Positions 15,099-26,707 are shown, counted from the first letter of the stretch. The stretch: DNA of 64,000 nt from Dermanyssus gallinae (GCA_003439945.1 QVRM01005996.1:27501-91500), one strand, 5' to 3'. Numbers and translations are program-made. The notes: generated from the sequence alone by a model not told the origin.

Positions 15099-16255
15099 CA
15101 GGGTGTTCCTATTTGTGTGTCCAAAACGCTAGGGTATGGTCAAACTCGGTGAGAAAATCATTTTTGCCAATGGGTGGAAGCCGGGAAAACGTTTTGTTTA
15201 GGAGTGAGGATGAAATTTATAAAAGCAGTTATTCTGTCTTTTTTCTCCTACGTAGTTGTGCAAAATCTACGTTTGCGGGAGAACCAGTCAAGCACAAAGG
15301 AACCGATCATACCGGCGTGTTTGGCGGAAAATTCTGCACAATAAAAAAAAAGTATACATTACTAGCTTGCGTAGCAAAAAGCGAATAGCCAGATTAAGGA
15401 AAGTCATAAAAAGTCAAAATGTTACATTAACGCTTTTTTGTGCAACATCGTAATTTTTTCCATTACGACAAAAAATGCACGTCCAAAAGACTACTCTCAG
15501 GCAATAGCAGATTTAATGCCCACTACATTCGTACCAAAGTGATGGTGCTGCGTTACGTAGTTGCCAAGTAACTAAGCTTTTTCGACAGTCATATCGAAAG
15601 CGAAGGCATGCATACTTGCATAGGGTGTATGAGAAAGTTAGGTACATATTTTAAGGTTTGGTAGAACTCAGCAAGAGAATATTTTTTTCTAATGGAAAGA
15701 GGGGGCGGAAACGTCCTGGCAAAATGCTACGGTTCTGGATGTGAAAACTTCAACGTGAAACATAACAACTATGACTGTCGAAAAAGCTTAGTCACTTGGC
15801 AAATACGTAACGCAGCACCATCACTTTGGTACGAATGTAGTGGGCATTAAATCTGCTATTGCCTGAGAGTAGTCTTTTGGACGTGCATTTTTGGTTGTAA
15901 TGGAAAAAATTACGATGTTGCACAAAAAAGCGTTAACATTTTGACTTTTTATGACTTTCCTTAATCTGGCTATACGCTTTTTGCTACGCAAGCTAGTAAT
16001 GTATAATTTATTGTGCAGAATTTTCCGCCAAACACGCAGGTATGATCGGTTCCTTTGTGCGTTGACTGGTTCTCCCGCAAACGTAGATTTTGCACAACTA
16101 TGTAAGAGAAAAAAGATAGAATAACTGCTTTTATAAATTTCATCCTCACGCCTAAACAAAACGTTTTCCTTGGCTTCCACCCATTGGCAAAAATGATTTT
16201 CTCACCGAGTTTGACCATACCCTAGCGTTTTGGACACACAAATAGGAACACCCTG
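15099..16255. mobile_element. Fold-back element with about 490-bp inverted arms
   Basis: The arm at 15099-15594 reappears inverted at 15770-16255 with few differences, leaving a loop of about 175 bp. The outer ends are CAGGGTGTTCC and its complement, embedded in a symmetrical TATA on both sides, which could be a target duplication. Each arm holds a short open frame (MKFIKAVILSFFSYIVVQNL) that I do not recognise. The loop starts with AGGGTGT and a diverged copy of the first about 120 bp of the arm. It looks like two inverted copies of one DNA transposon, or a true fold-back element; the superfamily is not determined. Confidence 0.8.
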
Positions 16256-16776
16256 TATATATATATATATACCTCTTTCGCCACAATTTGCAGCAGCCAA
16301 TGAAGCGCTCCTATGTGTTTATCGTGTGCATTAGCTTTCCCCTTTTTCGGGATGATCTCAATCCTCTCAATGGATAAAGGCTATGTACGTAGTAATAGTA
16401 GAAGCCGAACTCTTTCAACATTGCTTTCTGCGGTAACTGCGATATTGGGCGCTTTCACATACTTGTCTGTACGCGGAAACTGTTGGAGCCTTTCTAACGC
16501 TCAGAGTTGATTATGTAACGTCAGCGTTGTGGTTGTAACTACCCACTCTACGGTGATGAGTAAGTAATAAATGAATAACGGTATCGTATCGACGAGTGGC
16601 TGTAAGGTGGACTTGCAGTGTCAGGTGTATGTATAATGCAATACGTGCTGTTCAAAGGTGAAATGGCGCAAGGGGGCTAAATCCCTACTGCTCCAGCCCC
16701 CCAGCGCAATAAAGGGACTCATACGTGAAACCTTAGATGTAATATGTAGACTAGACGTAATTTGTTGTAAATGTGA
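16256..16776. other. Intergenic stretch, nothing recognised
   Basis: Only a short (TA)n immediately after the fold-back element is seen. Confidence 0.55.
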
Positions 16777-16898
16777 GCATGCAGGTTTTTAGAGCGTATT
16801 GCTCTTAAAAGTGTGTTGGAAATGACCGCAAATTCTATGGCAAATTTGCGATCATTTCCAACACACTTTTAAAAGTAATACGTTCTAAAAACCGCATG

Positions 16899-16899
<1 letters not shown>
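16777..16899. mobile_element. Miniature inverted-repeat element (123 bp)
   Basis: Two arms of about 55 bp run from GCATGC at 16777 to GCATGC at 16899, with a loop of fewer than 10 bp and only a few mismatches. The size and near-complete palindromy fit a MITE. A (TA)n array follows directly. Confidence 0.75.
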
Positions 16900-16936
<37 letters not shown>

Positions 16937-17197
16937 CGCTTCTTCGTGATATTCAGTGCGCCGCGGATCGATTGAGGTGTCTTTTGCAGCGAATTGACAA
17001 AATGTTCGTTTGTTTTCATTGCCTATTCAGTAGACACCTGAATGGAAATCTTGATTGGGATCCCAACGTGGTTGTTGTTGTCGCCGTCGGCTGCTTTCGC
17101 CACACCGCTAATAAATAGCTTTCGCAATAAATACCAGTGGACTCCGTGGCCTTGCTCATCTCAGAGAAACCTTAATTTACATAACCGCGTTAAATAC

Positions 17198-17383
17198 ATT
17201 TGTATATTATTTTGTACAGTTTTGTTTATTATTCTGTACAACTTTGTATATTATTTTGTACAATTTTGTATATTATTTTGTACAACTTTGTATATTATTT
17301 TGTTTATACAATTTTGTATACTATTTTGCACAAATTTGTATACTGTTTTGCACAATTTTGTATATTATTTTGTCTACTTATAT
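17198..17383. repeat. AT-rich minisatellite, about 8 units of 22-25 bp
   Basis: The unit TTTTGTACAATTTTGTATAT plus a short end repeats about eight times with small changes (TACAAC, CACAAT). It produces an open frame of Leu, Cys, Ile and Tyr that is not a gene. Confidence 0.9.
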
Positions 17384-17722
17384 ATGTATAATCATTTTTA
17401 ACCACTAATTGTTTTCGGATATGATATCTACGTTAAGTGTAATGTACCAAATCATCCGCACACATGAGCACGTTCACTTTCGGGCGTCTCTGCCGGAAAG
17501 CATTTTGTAGATCGGGACGCACCAGCACGCGAAGAACAGCGGCCTGACATTATCACCTTGTGCGTAACACGTGCTTTCTCTTCTTTTTGCTGAGAGCCCT
17601 TTATTTGTATATATATATATATATATATATATTTCGTATACGAGTTTTGGTGGTATCGAGTTACCACCGAGTCGCTCGAGATCACCGAGTCGAGACAGGC
17701 TATATCTAGCCGTGTCTAGCTA

Positions 17723-17727
<5 letters not shown>

Positions 17728-17796
<69 letters not shown>

Positions 17797-17811
17797 CTAT
17801 ATATATATATA
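17728..17811. repeat. (TA)n array at the 5' junction of the retroelement
   Basis: About 80 bp of TA dinucleotide, interrupted by one GC near its end, runs directly into the reverse-transcriptase frame at 17811. Confidence 0.9.
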
Positions 17812-19232
17812 GCTTCGCTACATGCAGCGGCCTAGAACTGAACCCGACCAAGTGTGAAGTCCATATAAAAGGAATGGGCGCAAATGACACCCCTGTCATC
17901 CTGGATTTACTTCCGGGGTGCCGTATAGTTGGCGACGACCTAGATCTTCTTGGGGTGCCTTTATCCCCCGATAACCTCACCTCGACGATCGAGCGATGGA
18001 GAGAAAAACTCCAGGTCGGTCTCAACCGCCTCCCTCAGCTTGGCGCTCATAGGGGATTGTACCTTCTACGTTCGTGTTTCTCCGCTTCGAATCTGAACTA
18101 CCTGTTCAGAGGTGTCAACTGTATAGCCTTTTCATCTCACTTGGAAGAACTAAATGTGAAGCAAGGCGACGCGTTGGAATCTCTACTTAATCTGCGGCTA
18201 CGGGGCGACCCCTTAACCCAAGCATCACTACCGGTCGCAAGAGGCGGGTTGGGACTCCCCGAGGCAGTTTCCCTCTCAGTTGCGGCGCATATTGCCTCCC
18301 TGCATTCAGCGATCAGCGACATCGAGGCCATCCTAGACCCCCACGCTGTGGTGCATTTCCGATCTACGTTGGAAAAGACCCAAAATGAAGCCATCGCATT
18401 CTGCGGGGCTCTCCCGGAGACCCCTTCTCTTCAGTCTGCGTGGTCAGATTTGACACACGATCGTCGATGGAGCGACCTGTGGAGCCGAGCAACTTCCGAC
18501 GCGGACAAAGCGAGGTTACAAGCCGTCTCCTCGCCGGGTGCAAGCGTATGGCTACACGCCCTCCCGAGTCCTCAACTGGGTACCCTTTTAGACGATGAAT
18601 CTACACGAATATTAGTCGGTTTGAGAGTGGAAGCAGAACTGGTTTCCCCCCATCGCTGTGGTTGTGGTGACGAAGTCGACTCCCTAGGCCACCACGGTCT
18701 TTCTTGCGCCCAGAGTTCAGGCAGGATCGCACGCCACTCGGCCCTGAACGAGACGTTCTGCAGAGGATTACGGTTGGCAGGCTACCCATGTGTGCTGGAG
18801 CCCCCCGGCTTAGTCAGAGATGACGGAAAAAGGCCTGACGGAATGACTCTGACCCCATTCGATCGGGGCCAGATGCTGGTGTGGGACGCGACTGTTACCG
18901 ACTCTTTAGCCCCTTCAATGGTCGGTACTGGCGCAGCCCGCCCTGGGCATGCGGTTGCCTTAGCGGAAACAGCCAAGTGCAGGAAGTACTCAAGCCTGGA
19001 CTATCCCCACTTGTTCTCACCTCTAGCTTTTGAGACGTTAGGGGAACCAGGGTTGCTTACCAAAAAATTACTCAGAGACGTCGGGAGAAGATTGGTGGTT
19101 GCTACAGGAGACAAAAGAGCGGGGGAGTACTTACTGCAGCGCTTGTCGTTAGACGTTCAGAGGGGGAACGCCGCGTCGGTGAGAGGAACTTTGGCCAGGT
19201 GGACCAGCCCCATCTTGGACCTAGAGCCTTGA
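17811..19232 (+). CDS. Retroelement pol, RT thumb to RLE-like domain (5'-truncated, frame intact)
   Basis: The frame is open from 17811 (CSGLELNPTKCEVHIK), with the first ATG at 17874 starting a 452-residue frame. GLELNPTKCE matches the conserved segment just after the catalytic core of LINE reverse transcriptases, so residues 1-150 would be the thumb. Residues 262-278 form a possible zinc knuckle (C262, C264, H273 or H274, C278), followed by RH at 287-288. Residues 320-372 carry RPDG, VWDAT and AETAKCRKY, spaced like the PD...D...ExK nuclease motifs of restriction-like endonucleases; this role is inferred. The frame ends [15 protein letters not shown] then a stop. With no RT catalytic core it cannot work alone, yet the frame is unbroken, so the copy may be young. 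Confidence 0.8.
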   Translation, partial: SFATCSGLELNPTKCEVHIKGMGANDTPVILDLLPGCRIVGDDLDLLGVPLSPDNLTSTIERWREKLQVGLNRLPQLGAHRGLYLLRSCFSASNLNYLFRGVNCIAFSSHLEELNVKQGDALESLLNLRLRGDPLTQASLPVARGGLGLPEAVSLSVAAHIASLHSAISDIEAILDPHAVVHFRSTLEKTQNEAIAFCGALPETPSLQSAWSDLTHDRRWSDLWSRATSDADKARLQAVSSPGASVWLHALPSPQLGTLLDDESTRILVGLRVEAELVSPHRCGCGDEVDSLGHHGLSCAQSSGRIARHSALNETFCRGLRLAGYPCVLEPPGLVRDDGKRPDGMTLTPFDRGQMLVWDATVTDSLAPSMVGTGAARPGHAVALAETAKCRKYSSLDYPHLFSPLAFETLGEPGLLTKKLLRDVGRRLVVATGDKRAGEYLLQRLSLDVQRGNAASVRGTLARWTSPILDLEP

Positions 19233-19318
19233 GTCGTTAGTTTTCAGTGCGTTATGTGACACATTGTGATAACAGACAACATGGACAAATAAATTTGCCG
19301 GCGGGCTATGTCGGTCCA
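17811..19318 (+). mobile_element. 5'-truncated non-LTR retroelement with RLE-like C-terminus
   Basis: The element starts inside a reverse-transcriptase domain directly after a (TA)n array. It continues through an intact C-terminal frame to a stop at 19232, then has about 85 bp of 3' untranslated sequence before another (TA)n array (19318-19345). More decayed copies are at 11.8 kb, 27.1 kb (reverse-transcriptase core) and 55.9 kb. Restriction-like-endonuclease LINEs such as R2, R4 and Dong are the nearest type by domain order; the clade is not proven. Confidence 0.75.
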
Positions 19319-19345
19319 AATATATATATATATATATATATATAT

Positions 19346-21066
19346 TGGTTCCGTTATGCATCTCTGCGTTCTCTTTCGACGTCATTTTACATGGCGGGGA
19401 ACTTTTGCAGACGTATTTATGCCGCCCCTTTTCCCTCGAGGACTTGTTTTGCAGTTAAGCCTTCAACGTCCCAGCCGCTAGTCGTTTTGCAGGTTAACTG
19501 AACGAAATCGTTTGTGCTCGCTCTGAGCTTGTTTGGGGGAGGATTTTCCTCCTCGAGACGCCGTTTTGGTGCCAATGATGTGTCACTTTGTTTAAAGCCA
19601 AGGCTTTTGGTTGCTATAGCGCAACATACACAAGCAGTGCATGGAACGCTTCGTCTCGTGCGTTGGGTGTGCGTACAGTGGATGTAGTCCCCTGACTGGG
19701 GAACAATGTTGAAATCGTCCAGGTTGGCCGTGGAAATCTCCATGTTCAGTTATACGTTGGAGCTCATGAAGAAGTCCATGTCGCCTCCTGGACGATTCAT
19801 CCATGTTTGAATGTCTGGGATTAGATCCCGGACCCTGGCTCCGGGCTTCTGTTAGCCAGTCTACAGACTCTCCACCTTCTCCGCAACGTTGTGCGCTTTA
19901 TGGAAAAGATACACGTCACGATGCGTTAGCCAATTAAACAACAAAGGAATACATTTCACAAACGATTGTACGGATGAATGTTATTTGCAGCTCGCTAAGT
20001 ATGCAAGCAAGATACGCTACTAATCGTGACACAGAGCAGTTCGAGACGTAGTTGGAATTCTGTGTGGAATTATGGTTGCTGTTGTCAGCCTTTAGGCGTT
20101 TTGTCGATAACGTTGCATAACAGTGGTGGATGAGCGGTCGCTACTATACGCAATAGCTGTGTGTCTGGGTGCAGAGTTTACGATTGGTGCGAATCTAAAT
20201 ATTTACACACGTTCTGTTGCTGTTTTGTTTAATCGCAGGTGGCAATTTGATAAATTAATAAATAAATGTGATCAGTCACTGTTAAGTCACTGTTGAGTTA
20301 ACTCTCTTAGGTCGCGTTCGCGGTGATCTAGTCGCGAATAAGTGTGATCACTTTGTGGTAACTCCCTTAAGTCGCACTTGACAAAGAGGAACACATCATG
20401 TCGTTGATTTATTTTTGACAGCTATACACAACAAGTCTACAAATCTCAGTAGAGATCGCTTCGAGTTGGGTACATCTCTGAAACAACGATTACGTGGCTT
20501 CCTCCATTTGTGTAATTCTTGTGGTGATAACATTTGTTCGTGTGGTAATTTGCGTGTTTGGCGACAAAGGATCACAGGACTTAAGTCGTACGGGGTTGGC
20601 TGTATATGCATATGAAATAATATTTAGTAACATATCGTTGAATAGCATCTGTCGCTGTTTCTGGAAAGAGCCAGGAAAAAGTATAGTATATAGCTAGTCA
20701 ATCATTTGCCGACGGTTATACAGGATAGATCGATTAGCTCGTCGATCGAACTTAGGATCGTCCTGCCGTGTCCTGTATATATCCTGCGCCGTGTTGTGAG
20801 TTTGGTGTGAATGCAGTCGAATTAAGACATTTCCGAAAGGAGAATGCCCGTCTTTTACTCGGTATGACCATTGGTGCAAAGTCCGTGCGGTTGAATGTGC
20901 CTTCCCGGTACGCAGAAGCGATGCTTGTCATTGTTAGTTAGAACGCCGGTAATGCACACATTCATTTATCGCCATACGCAGGACAAAAAAATATGACAAA
21001 TCGCTTTGCAATGTACACGTTCTTATAAGTAAATACTTACGTTGATGAAAAACCCATAGTCATCTC

Positions 21067-21069
<3 letters not shown>
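19346..21069. other. Intergenic stretch, nothing recognised
   Basis: Unique-looking sequence. Open frames of up to 108 codons near 19.4-19.8 kb show no motif that I know and are not called. Confidence 0.5.

Positions 21070-21111
<42 letters not shown>
21070..21111. repeat. (TA)n array
   Basis: About 40 bp of TA repeats at the C-terminal edge of the mariner remnant. Confidence 0.9.
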
Positions 21112-21115
<4 letters not shown>

Positions 21116-21790
21116 ATTGAAATGTTCTGATACAGGTTTATAAAAACTAAATACTTAGTTATTCTTTCAAAGTGTTTTTGGTCTCCTAAGATAGCTCCCG
21201 CCCGCTGCAATGCATTTGTGCCACCTTCTTTCCAACTCTCGGAAACATTTTTAAACGCGTCCTTCGGAATTGAGCTGAGTTGAGTTGCTTCTGTGAATTG
21301 TTTTCTAAATGTTGTCCTTTTAAATGTTTTATCCGCGGGAATGAAAAGTCGCACGAAGCCCGGCCCTGCGAGTATGGAGGTTGCGAAAATACAGAAAACG
21401 AATTTTTTAACTAAATCGCTTTAAGGTTCCATTCGGACATTTGCCGACGGACGGTCATCGAATGTTGAAACGTACTTTGCTGCGAGTGTTCTGACGAATA
21501 AATATCGCTCGAGGCTGTCACAACCGATCCATTAGATATCACAAATTCCTCAGCTACCTCTCTGATAATAACTCGGCGATTTTTTAGTACAATATCGTAA
21601 GCAGTCGGTAACATTCCACCACGTTGGAACATATGAATTGGTTTTTTCACGTAGCCGTATGCAGATTCCTTGCTCCTCCATTTTCGGCTCCTTAAAAGTC
21701 GTCAAACCACGTTTTCTCGACTTACTTTGGACCAAACTCAAACAAAGACATTTGACCTACGTGTAGCTGGATGGCTCTTCTGAGCTGAAA
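21112..21790 (-). mobile_element. mariner element, internally deleted
   Basis: On the minus strand the N-terminal helix-turn-helix region (TAYDIVLKNRRVIIREVAEE then FVISNGSV, about 21500-21610) is followed after only about 120 bp by the C-terminal end. There PPYSQGRASCDFSFPR lies at about 21350-21400 and IPKDAFKNVSESWKEGG at about 21220-21280. These are mariner transposase landmarks that should be several hundred bases apart. The middle, with the first catalytic residues, is missing. Frameshifts confirm a dead copy. Confidence 0.75.
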
Positions 21791-21862
21791 AAACTGGAAA
21801 ACCTTGGCGGTGTCAGTTCCATTTTTAAAATTCAAAGTACTGATACTTGTCGATCCGCCCTC

Positions 21863-21865
<3 letters not shown>

Positions 21866-21925
<60 letters not shown>

Positions 21926-23551
21926 CGTTTTAAAAACAAGATGAGTATTGTGAAGATTTATTTTCTATTTAACAGTTCTGCTATTTTTTATCTAGTTTTT
22001 TTTGCAAGTGTTACTACTATCTAGAAATAGCAGTTTGCTAGATCTATGTGTTCGTCAACAAATCGTGTTGTCTGTTCTGTTCTGTGTTTCTTCTTCTGGC
22101 GAAAGAAAAGTACTGACCGAAGAACAACGAACGAATATATTCTTCTTCCGTGTGATCCTCGTCGGTGTGAAATGCGTCAGCATAGCGTCACCACACCGTA
22201 ACATACACCTACAGATACACAGAAAACACACAAACGCGCGTCTATACACACACACAGATACGAACAGTTAGTTAAACGGGTTAGACATAATCCGTCGGTC
22301 AATGGCTACAACGAGGAAGTACCAAACGTGAGAGTCATTGTCGCTGCAGTTATGGATATAATTGTAGTAATAGGAGTTGTTGTATCAATTGCTTTTCTCC
22401 CCACTTTTATCATGCTCTTGAGGCTTTGTGCAGGCTCTGTGTGAAGCTCTAACGATACGGAAAAGCCAGAAGCTATGGTTGTGGAAGAGTGTTAGATTAG
22501 AGAGAGTGGAATTGTGAAGAAGTTAGATGCATTTGAGTGCGGACTTGATACGATAGTGCTTTCGTGTCGGACAATCGTTTACGGGCCTACTTCGCGTGTA
22601 AATGTGTAGATTTGTACTGACGGGTGTGGAATGTGGTGCTACCTCCTAATGAGGAACGGGAACTCATTCTAGTGCTGGGAGCTATGGGCTGTAGGAAAAC
22701 AAATGCACTAACACCAACGACGAAGACGACGATAAAAGTTGACGACGATATTTAACATGTTACTACTACTTGTAACTACTACTACTATTACCACTCTTAC
22801 TATCGTCATCGCTGTGGTGGCTCTGGTGATGTTCGTTATGGCCCCAGCCGCAGCAGCAGCAGCAGCACCAGCAGGGTAAAATGGGAAAGCGCTGTGTACA
22901 TTGGGGTGGTGTTTCCTGGCACACACACACGTGACCACTAAGTAATGGTAAGTGACTCATCTCATAGTGGCGGATTGTTAGGCAAAGTAGTAGGTAAGGT
23001 AGGAGATTAGAATCACTTGCGTGAGGTCGCTAACCTAGCGGTAGCTCCCGTCAGGCTTCCTTGGTGGGCTCGGTTCATCGTCACCGGAGGGCCTCGCCGG
23101 ACGACGAGAAGCTGTCGCCGGTCGCGCACTGCTGGCAAACTGCCGGCGACAACACTGACAATCTGGCTCAACTCCCATCTCAGTTCGATGGGAGGGCTTC
23201 CGTCGAAGATTCAACTCTTAACGTACTGAGCCACTGCTTGTCCGCTGTGCGCTCTTGGAGCTTATAAAGAAAGAGAGAGCGAAAGAGAGAGAGGGGGGGG
23301 ATATCATCTTAAAGAGACAATAACTCAACATTTCGTCGAATCGTTGCGTTATTACGAACGGCCTTACTGAACGTGTCTAGTACTTGCTTACGACGCTTGC
23401 AAATGTCAAAATACAGCACAATGCTAGTCATTTTCTATAACAAAAGGGGCTCGCGATATCTCGCTATACGCCCACGTTATTTCCAGCGACATCTATGAGG
23501 CACATTTTGAGGCGTAACGTCTTCGAAGCATCGAAGCCGACCTACAATTTA
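21866..23551. other. Intergenic stretch, no gene
   Basis: It starts with (TA)n (21866-21921). A GCAGCAGCA tract lies at about 22849-22870 and a GA-rich tract at about 23268-23300. Nothing else is recognised. Confidence 0.55.
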
Positions 23552-23722
23552 GTCGAGCCCGGTGGGGTGGTGCATTCGCGTGCGCTTTGCGACCGGACGA
23601 GACACATAGGTGCACGGGTTCGATCCCCACCTTCGAAATTTGTATTTATGGGGTCCGTTTTACGAAGCAACGCAAAAGCAAATCCGTGGACGTTAAATGT
23701 TGGCTCAGAGTCAGCCCTAAAA
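23552..23722 (+). mobile_element. SINE-A copy 2
   Basis: Full-length member: head GTCGAGCCCGGTGGGGTGGT, B-box GGGTTCGATCCCC, body with TTTATGGGGTCCGTTTTACG, and end GGACGTTAAATGTTGGCTC followed by CAGAGTCAGCCC. It has several changes from the 49.1-kb copy. Target duplications are not clear. Confidence 0.85.
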
Positions 23723-24257
23723 GTTGTTAGACTTTGTTCTGATTCAAGTTAGGAGAATAGGGGGCCGGCGGAAGGTTCTTCACCATGTATATATACATGA
23801 TGTGTATGTAAATATGATTATAATGGTACATCGATACTTTCACACATGATAAAATAACAGATGGCATGCATAGACATGCGCAAATGGCAAACATTTGCCA
23901 ATTATTGTACGTTTGTGAAGTAGTAATACACCGACTCTCTATTGTACCGAAGCAGTAATACACTCACTGAGATTCTGATATGACGTTATATGATATATAT
24001 AATATATATATTTTTTTTTTAATGCGCTGGCCGTTACTTCTAGTAGAATATTCCACGTGGGTGAGTTTTACTTTTTAGATTGCACTCCATTTTTATACGT
24101 TTGCCGACGAGTTTTTCATCGTCTTGATTACCCGTTTTCTGTATCTAGTCTCTTCGTGGAGAGACTAGATTTTTACTACTGTTATGGAAGTTAAACAATG
24201 TATTATTAGTCAGAACATTTTATGGACGATTGCAGTCATTTACTCAATTTCCCTCTT

Positions 24258-24313
<56 letters not shown>

Positions 24314-25203
24314 CATATATTTATATATATCAGTGCTCCTCAATTACTGGCGGCCAGCTGCATCCGTCATTCGAGACAATACAGCGATGGGAGTATGGGC
24401 GCATCGTCGTCAACATCCGTGCACACCGAGTAAAGCAGGTCACGGCAAAGCGACGGCGGCGGCATCGGCAGCGGTTTACTGTCGTTGCGCGAAGTCTATC
24501 TATCGTCTGCGTGCAATCATCAACGGTTAAATAACGGCTATGTACGCGAGTAAATCGATCGTTGGCGCATTCAGCTTATGTTAGAGGATCGGGTGTTGTT
24601 GGGTATGCTGGGGCTTCGGTTTTCTAGTCCAACAAAGTCGCGGAGGACAGAGGTACGCACACGCTAGGAAGGTAGCTGAGTTGAGCTGTAATGCAACAAA
24701 CGTGTGCACCATGCTGCAAATTGGATGAGAGTTCTTGCAAGATGCTCTACAATATCTGCAGAAACGTGCAGGCGTCACGTTTTCCAATCCCGCCTCAGTG
24801 CAGAAGTGGTGGTGATGTGTATCGCCATGTGAGCGGAGACGATGAAGTATAGGCGAGAATCATCGTTGCAAGTGTTCAGTGGGATAAAACGGTGCGCACT
24901 GACGACAAGTTTCAGGTCAGAAAGACAAGTTACAGGTCAGGCTTGTCGGCCCAAAAAAGGCTACGAATAAGCGCTAACCGGAGGAAGTTCGAAAGGCTTA
25001 CACTGCTTTTGATTGAGAGCTTTACGTGTTCTAAAGCGAGCGGGTGAGTTTGGATGTGTCAGTTGCTCATAACTTCAACATCTAAGCTCCGATTTCCTAG
25101 TGCTGCGTTGGTTTAGGCCTTTACATAGATTATTCTCAGGACCTTAGGTCATGTCCGAATGCGTTGTGTGGTTGTGCAGGCGGTTATTTTGTCATGGCTC
25201 TTC

Positions 25204-25245
<42 letters not shown>

Positions 25246-26643
25246 TCCAAATTACTCTATAACTCTACACACTCGTTCAACTAGCCACAGTGTTGGCGGA
25301 AAGTTATAAGCAACAGTCAAGTAGAACTCATAGAAGTGTAGTGCCGCTACTACGGTACAAATATGTATGTCGAATTTGTTTCCGTTTACCGTGGGATCTG
25401 GATCATGGCCCACGACAGATTCACTGGAACTGCTACTCCGCCACTCTATCAAATGTTCAATGTGGCTCTAAGACACAGCACGCTAACTTGTTAACCGCGC
25501 AGATCATTTGAGGTTGGCTGAGAGTCCTTAAGCAAATCATAGACACATGACTACCAATCAGTCAAGTCAATCGCTGCCGGTCGAGGTAGCGCTTGATTTG
25601 GCTTGATTCAGTGATGACAGACTTGCCTGGTTTAGTTATTGATCCTAATAATTTCTGCTAGATTGTTGCTATCGCGGATATCGCACGGATGTCGGTGGCT
25701 GGCGACAATTTCACCACACCACACGGTGCATTCCCGTGCGCCCCTGTCACTTCCAAAAATAGTATTCGTTACGCCCGAGCGCCATCTGCTATTATATGTG
25801 TATTTGCTTACGCGGGGCCGGCCTTTACGTTGGCTTTGGTTGATATTGCCGTGACGGCGAACAACAACCTACCGTAACGTGTAGGCTACCATAGTCTATA
25901 CAAGGAGTGCGAGACGAGTGCATGGGGATAGCATCCACGTCAGTTCAGCGCTCTAGGAGCTCTCGCATCAGCGAAACCAACGACCTCGTTGTCTCGACCG
26001 ATGCGCTCTTGTCTGCTGTTGTTGATCGCTTCAGGGTCAGTTGGGAGCGTTTGATGAGCTTTTGATTCGAGTGAGAAGTTGATTCTCTCTAAGTCAGGTT
26101 TTAATTCGAGTGAGAAGTTGATCTTCTTTAAGATCGACTTTTGAGGTTTTGATTTGAGTGAGAAGCTGATCGCTCGAATGAAAAAGAAATGGAAAAGAAA
26201 ATACCGTTAACTTGGGCAAGTCTAAGATGTCCGTAACGCTGCCGTCGTTTTGGTTTTCGTTGCTATTGGTTCAGATCGGGGTCAATGCGTGATGACTCCG
26301 CGCGATGTTGGTGGCCGTGACTGCGACAAAGGAGATCGAACGAATTACAAGGTTGGCCACTCTGCGGTGGCTAATTTTACTTGATTTAAATTTCAAGCTG
26401 ATGTGAACGATATGAAATCGATATTGTGGGCTCGTTGCCTTTTGTGCCAATCTTTGAATAAAAATAATAACAGGTACATTTATATGCGCACGGATTTTTT
26501 GGAAAGTATCTTGCAAGTGAGCCAGAACATTATATATTGTCGTCCATGGTTATCAACAGGCTGCATACGTCTCCTATGTTAGAAACAATAGCACATTTTG
26601 CAAGGGGCCGAAGGTTACTAGAAGAGACTCTCTAGGATCCAAG
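23723..26643. other. Intergenic stretch, no gene
   Basis: (TA)n arrays at about 24259-24330 and 25209-25240, and a perfect 11-bp stem with a 6-nt loop at 24143-24170. No coding signature is recognised. Confidence 0.55.
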
Positions 26644-26707
26644 GGTGGTTAGCATCACTGGGAATACAGCCGACTAAAGTGCTCTATTCTCAGTAATGCT
26701 AACCACC
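26644..26707. ncRNA. Pre-miRNA-like hairpin (candidate only)
   Basis: Two 24-nt arms (GGTGGTTAGCATCACTGGGA on the left) pair across a loop of about 16 nt with one C-A mismatch, one G-U pair and an open last position. The size and shape fit a microRNA precursor. A small MITE would look the same, and the arms match no microRNA that I recognise. Confidence 0.25.

Noticed and set aside
15821..16218. 119- and 82-codon frames within the inverted arms as genes
   Set aside because: The frames are short, shared with the inverted copy and lack known domains. They are treated as part of the fold-back element.
19417..19804. Minus-strand open frames of 108 and 70 codons
   Set aside because: No motif or neighbouring exon with splice sites was recognised. 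The length is not unusual for chance.
23017..23267. GC-rich overlapping frames as a possible exon
   Set aside because: No splice-bounded frame with recognisable protein similarity was found.
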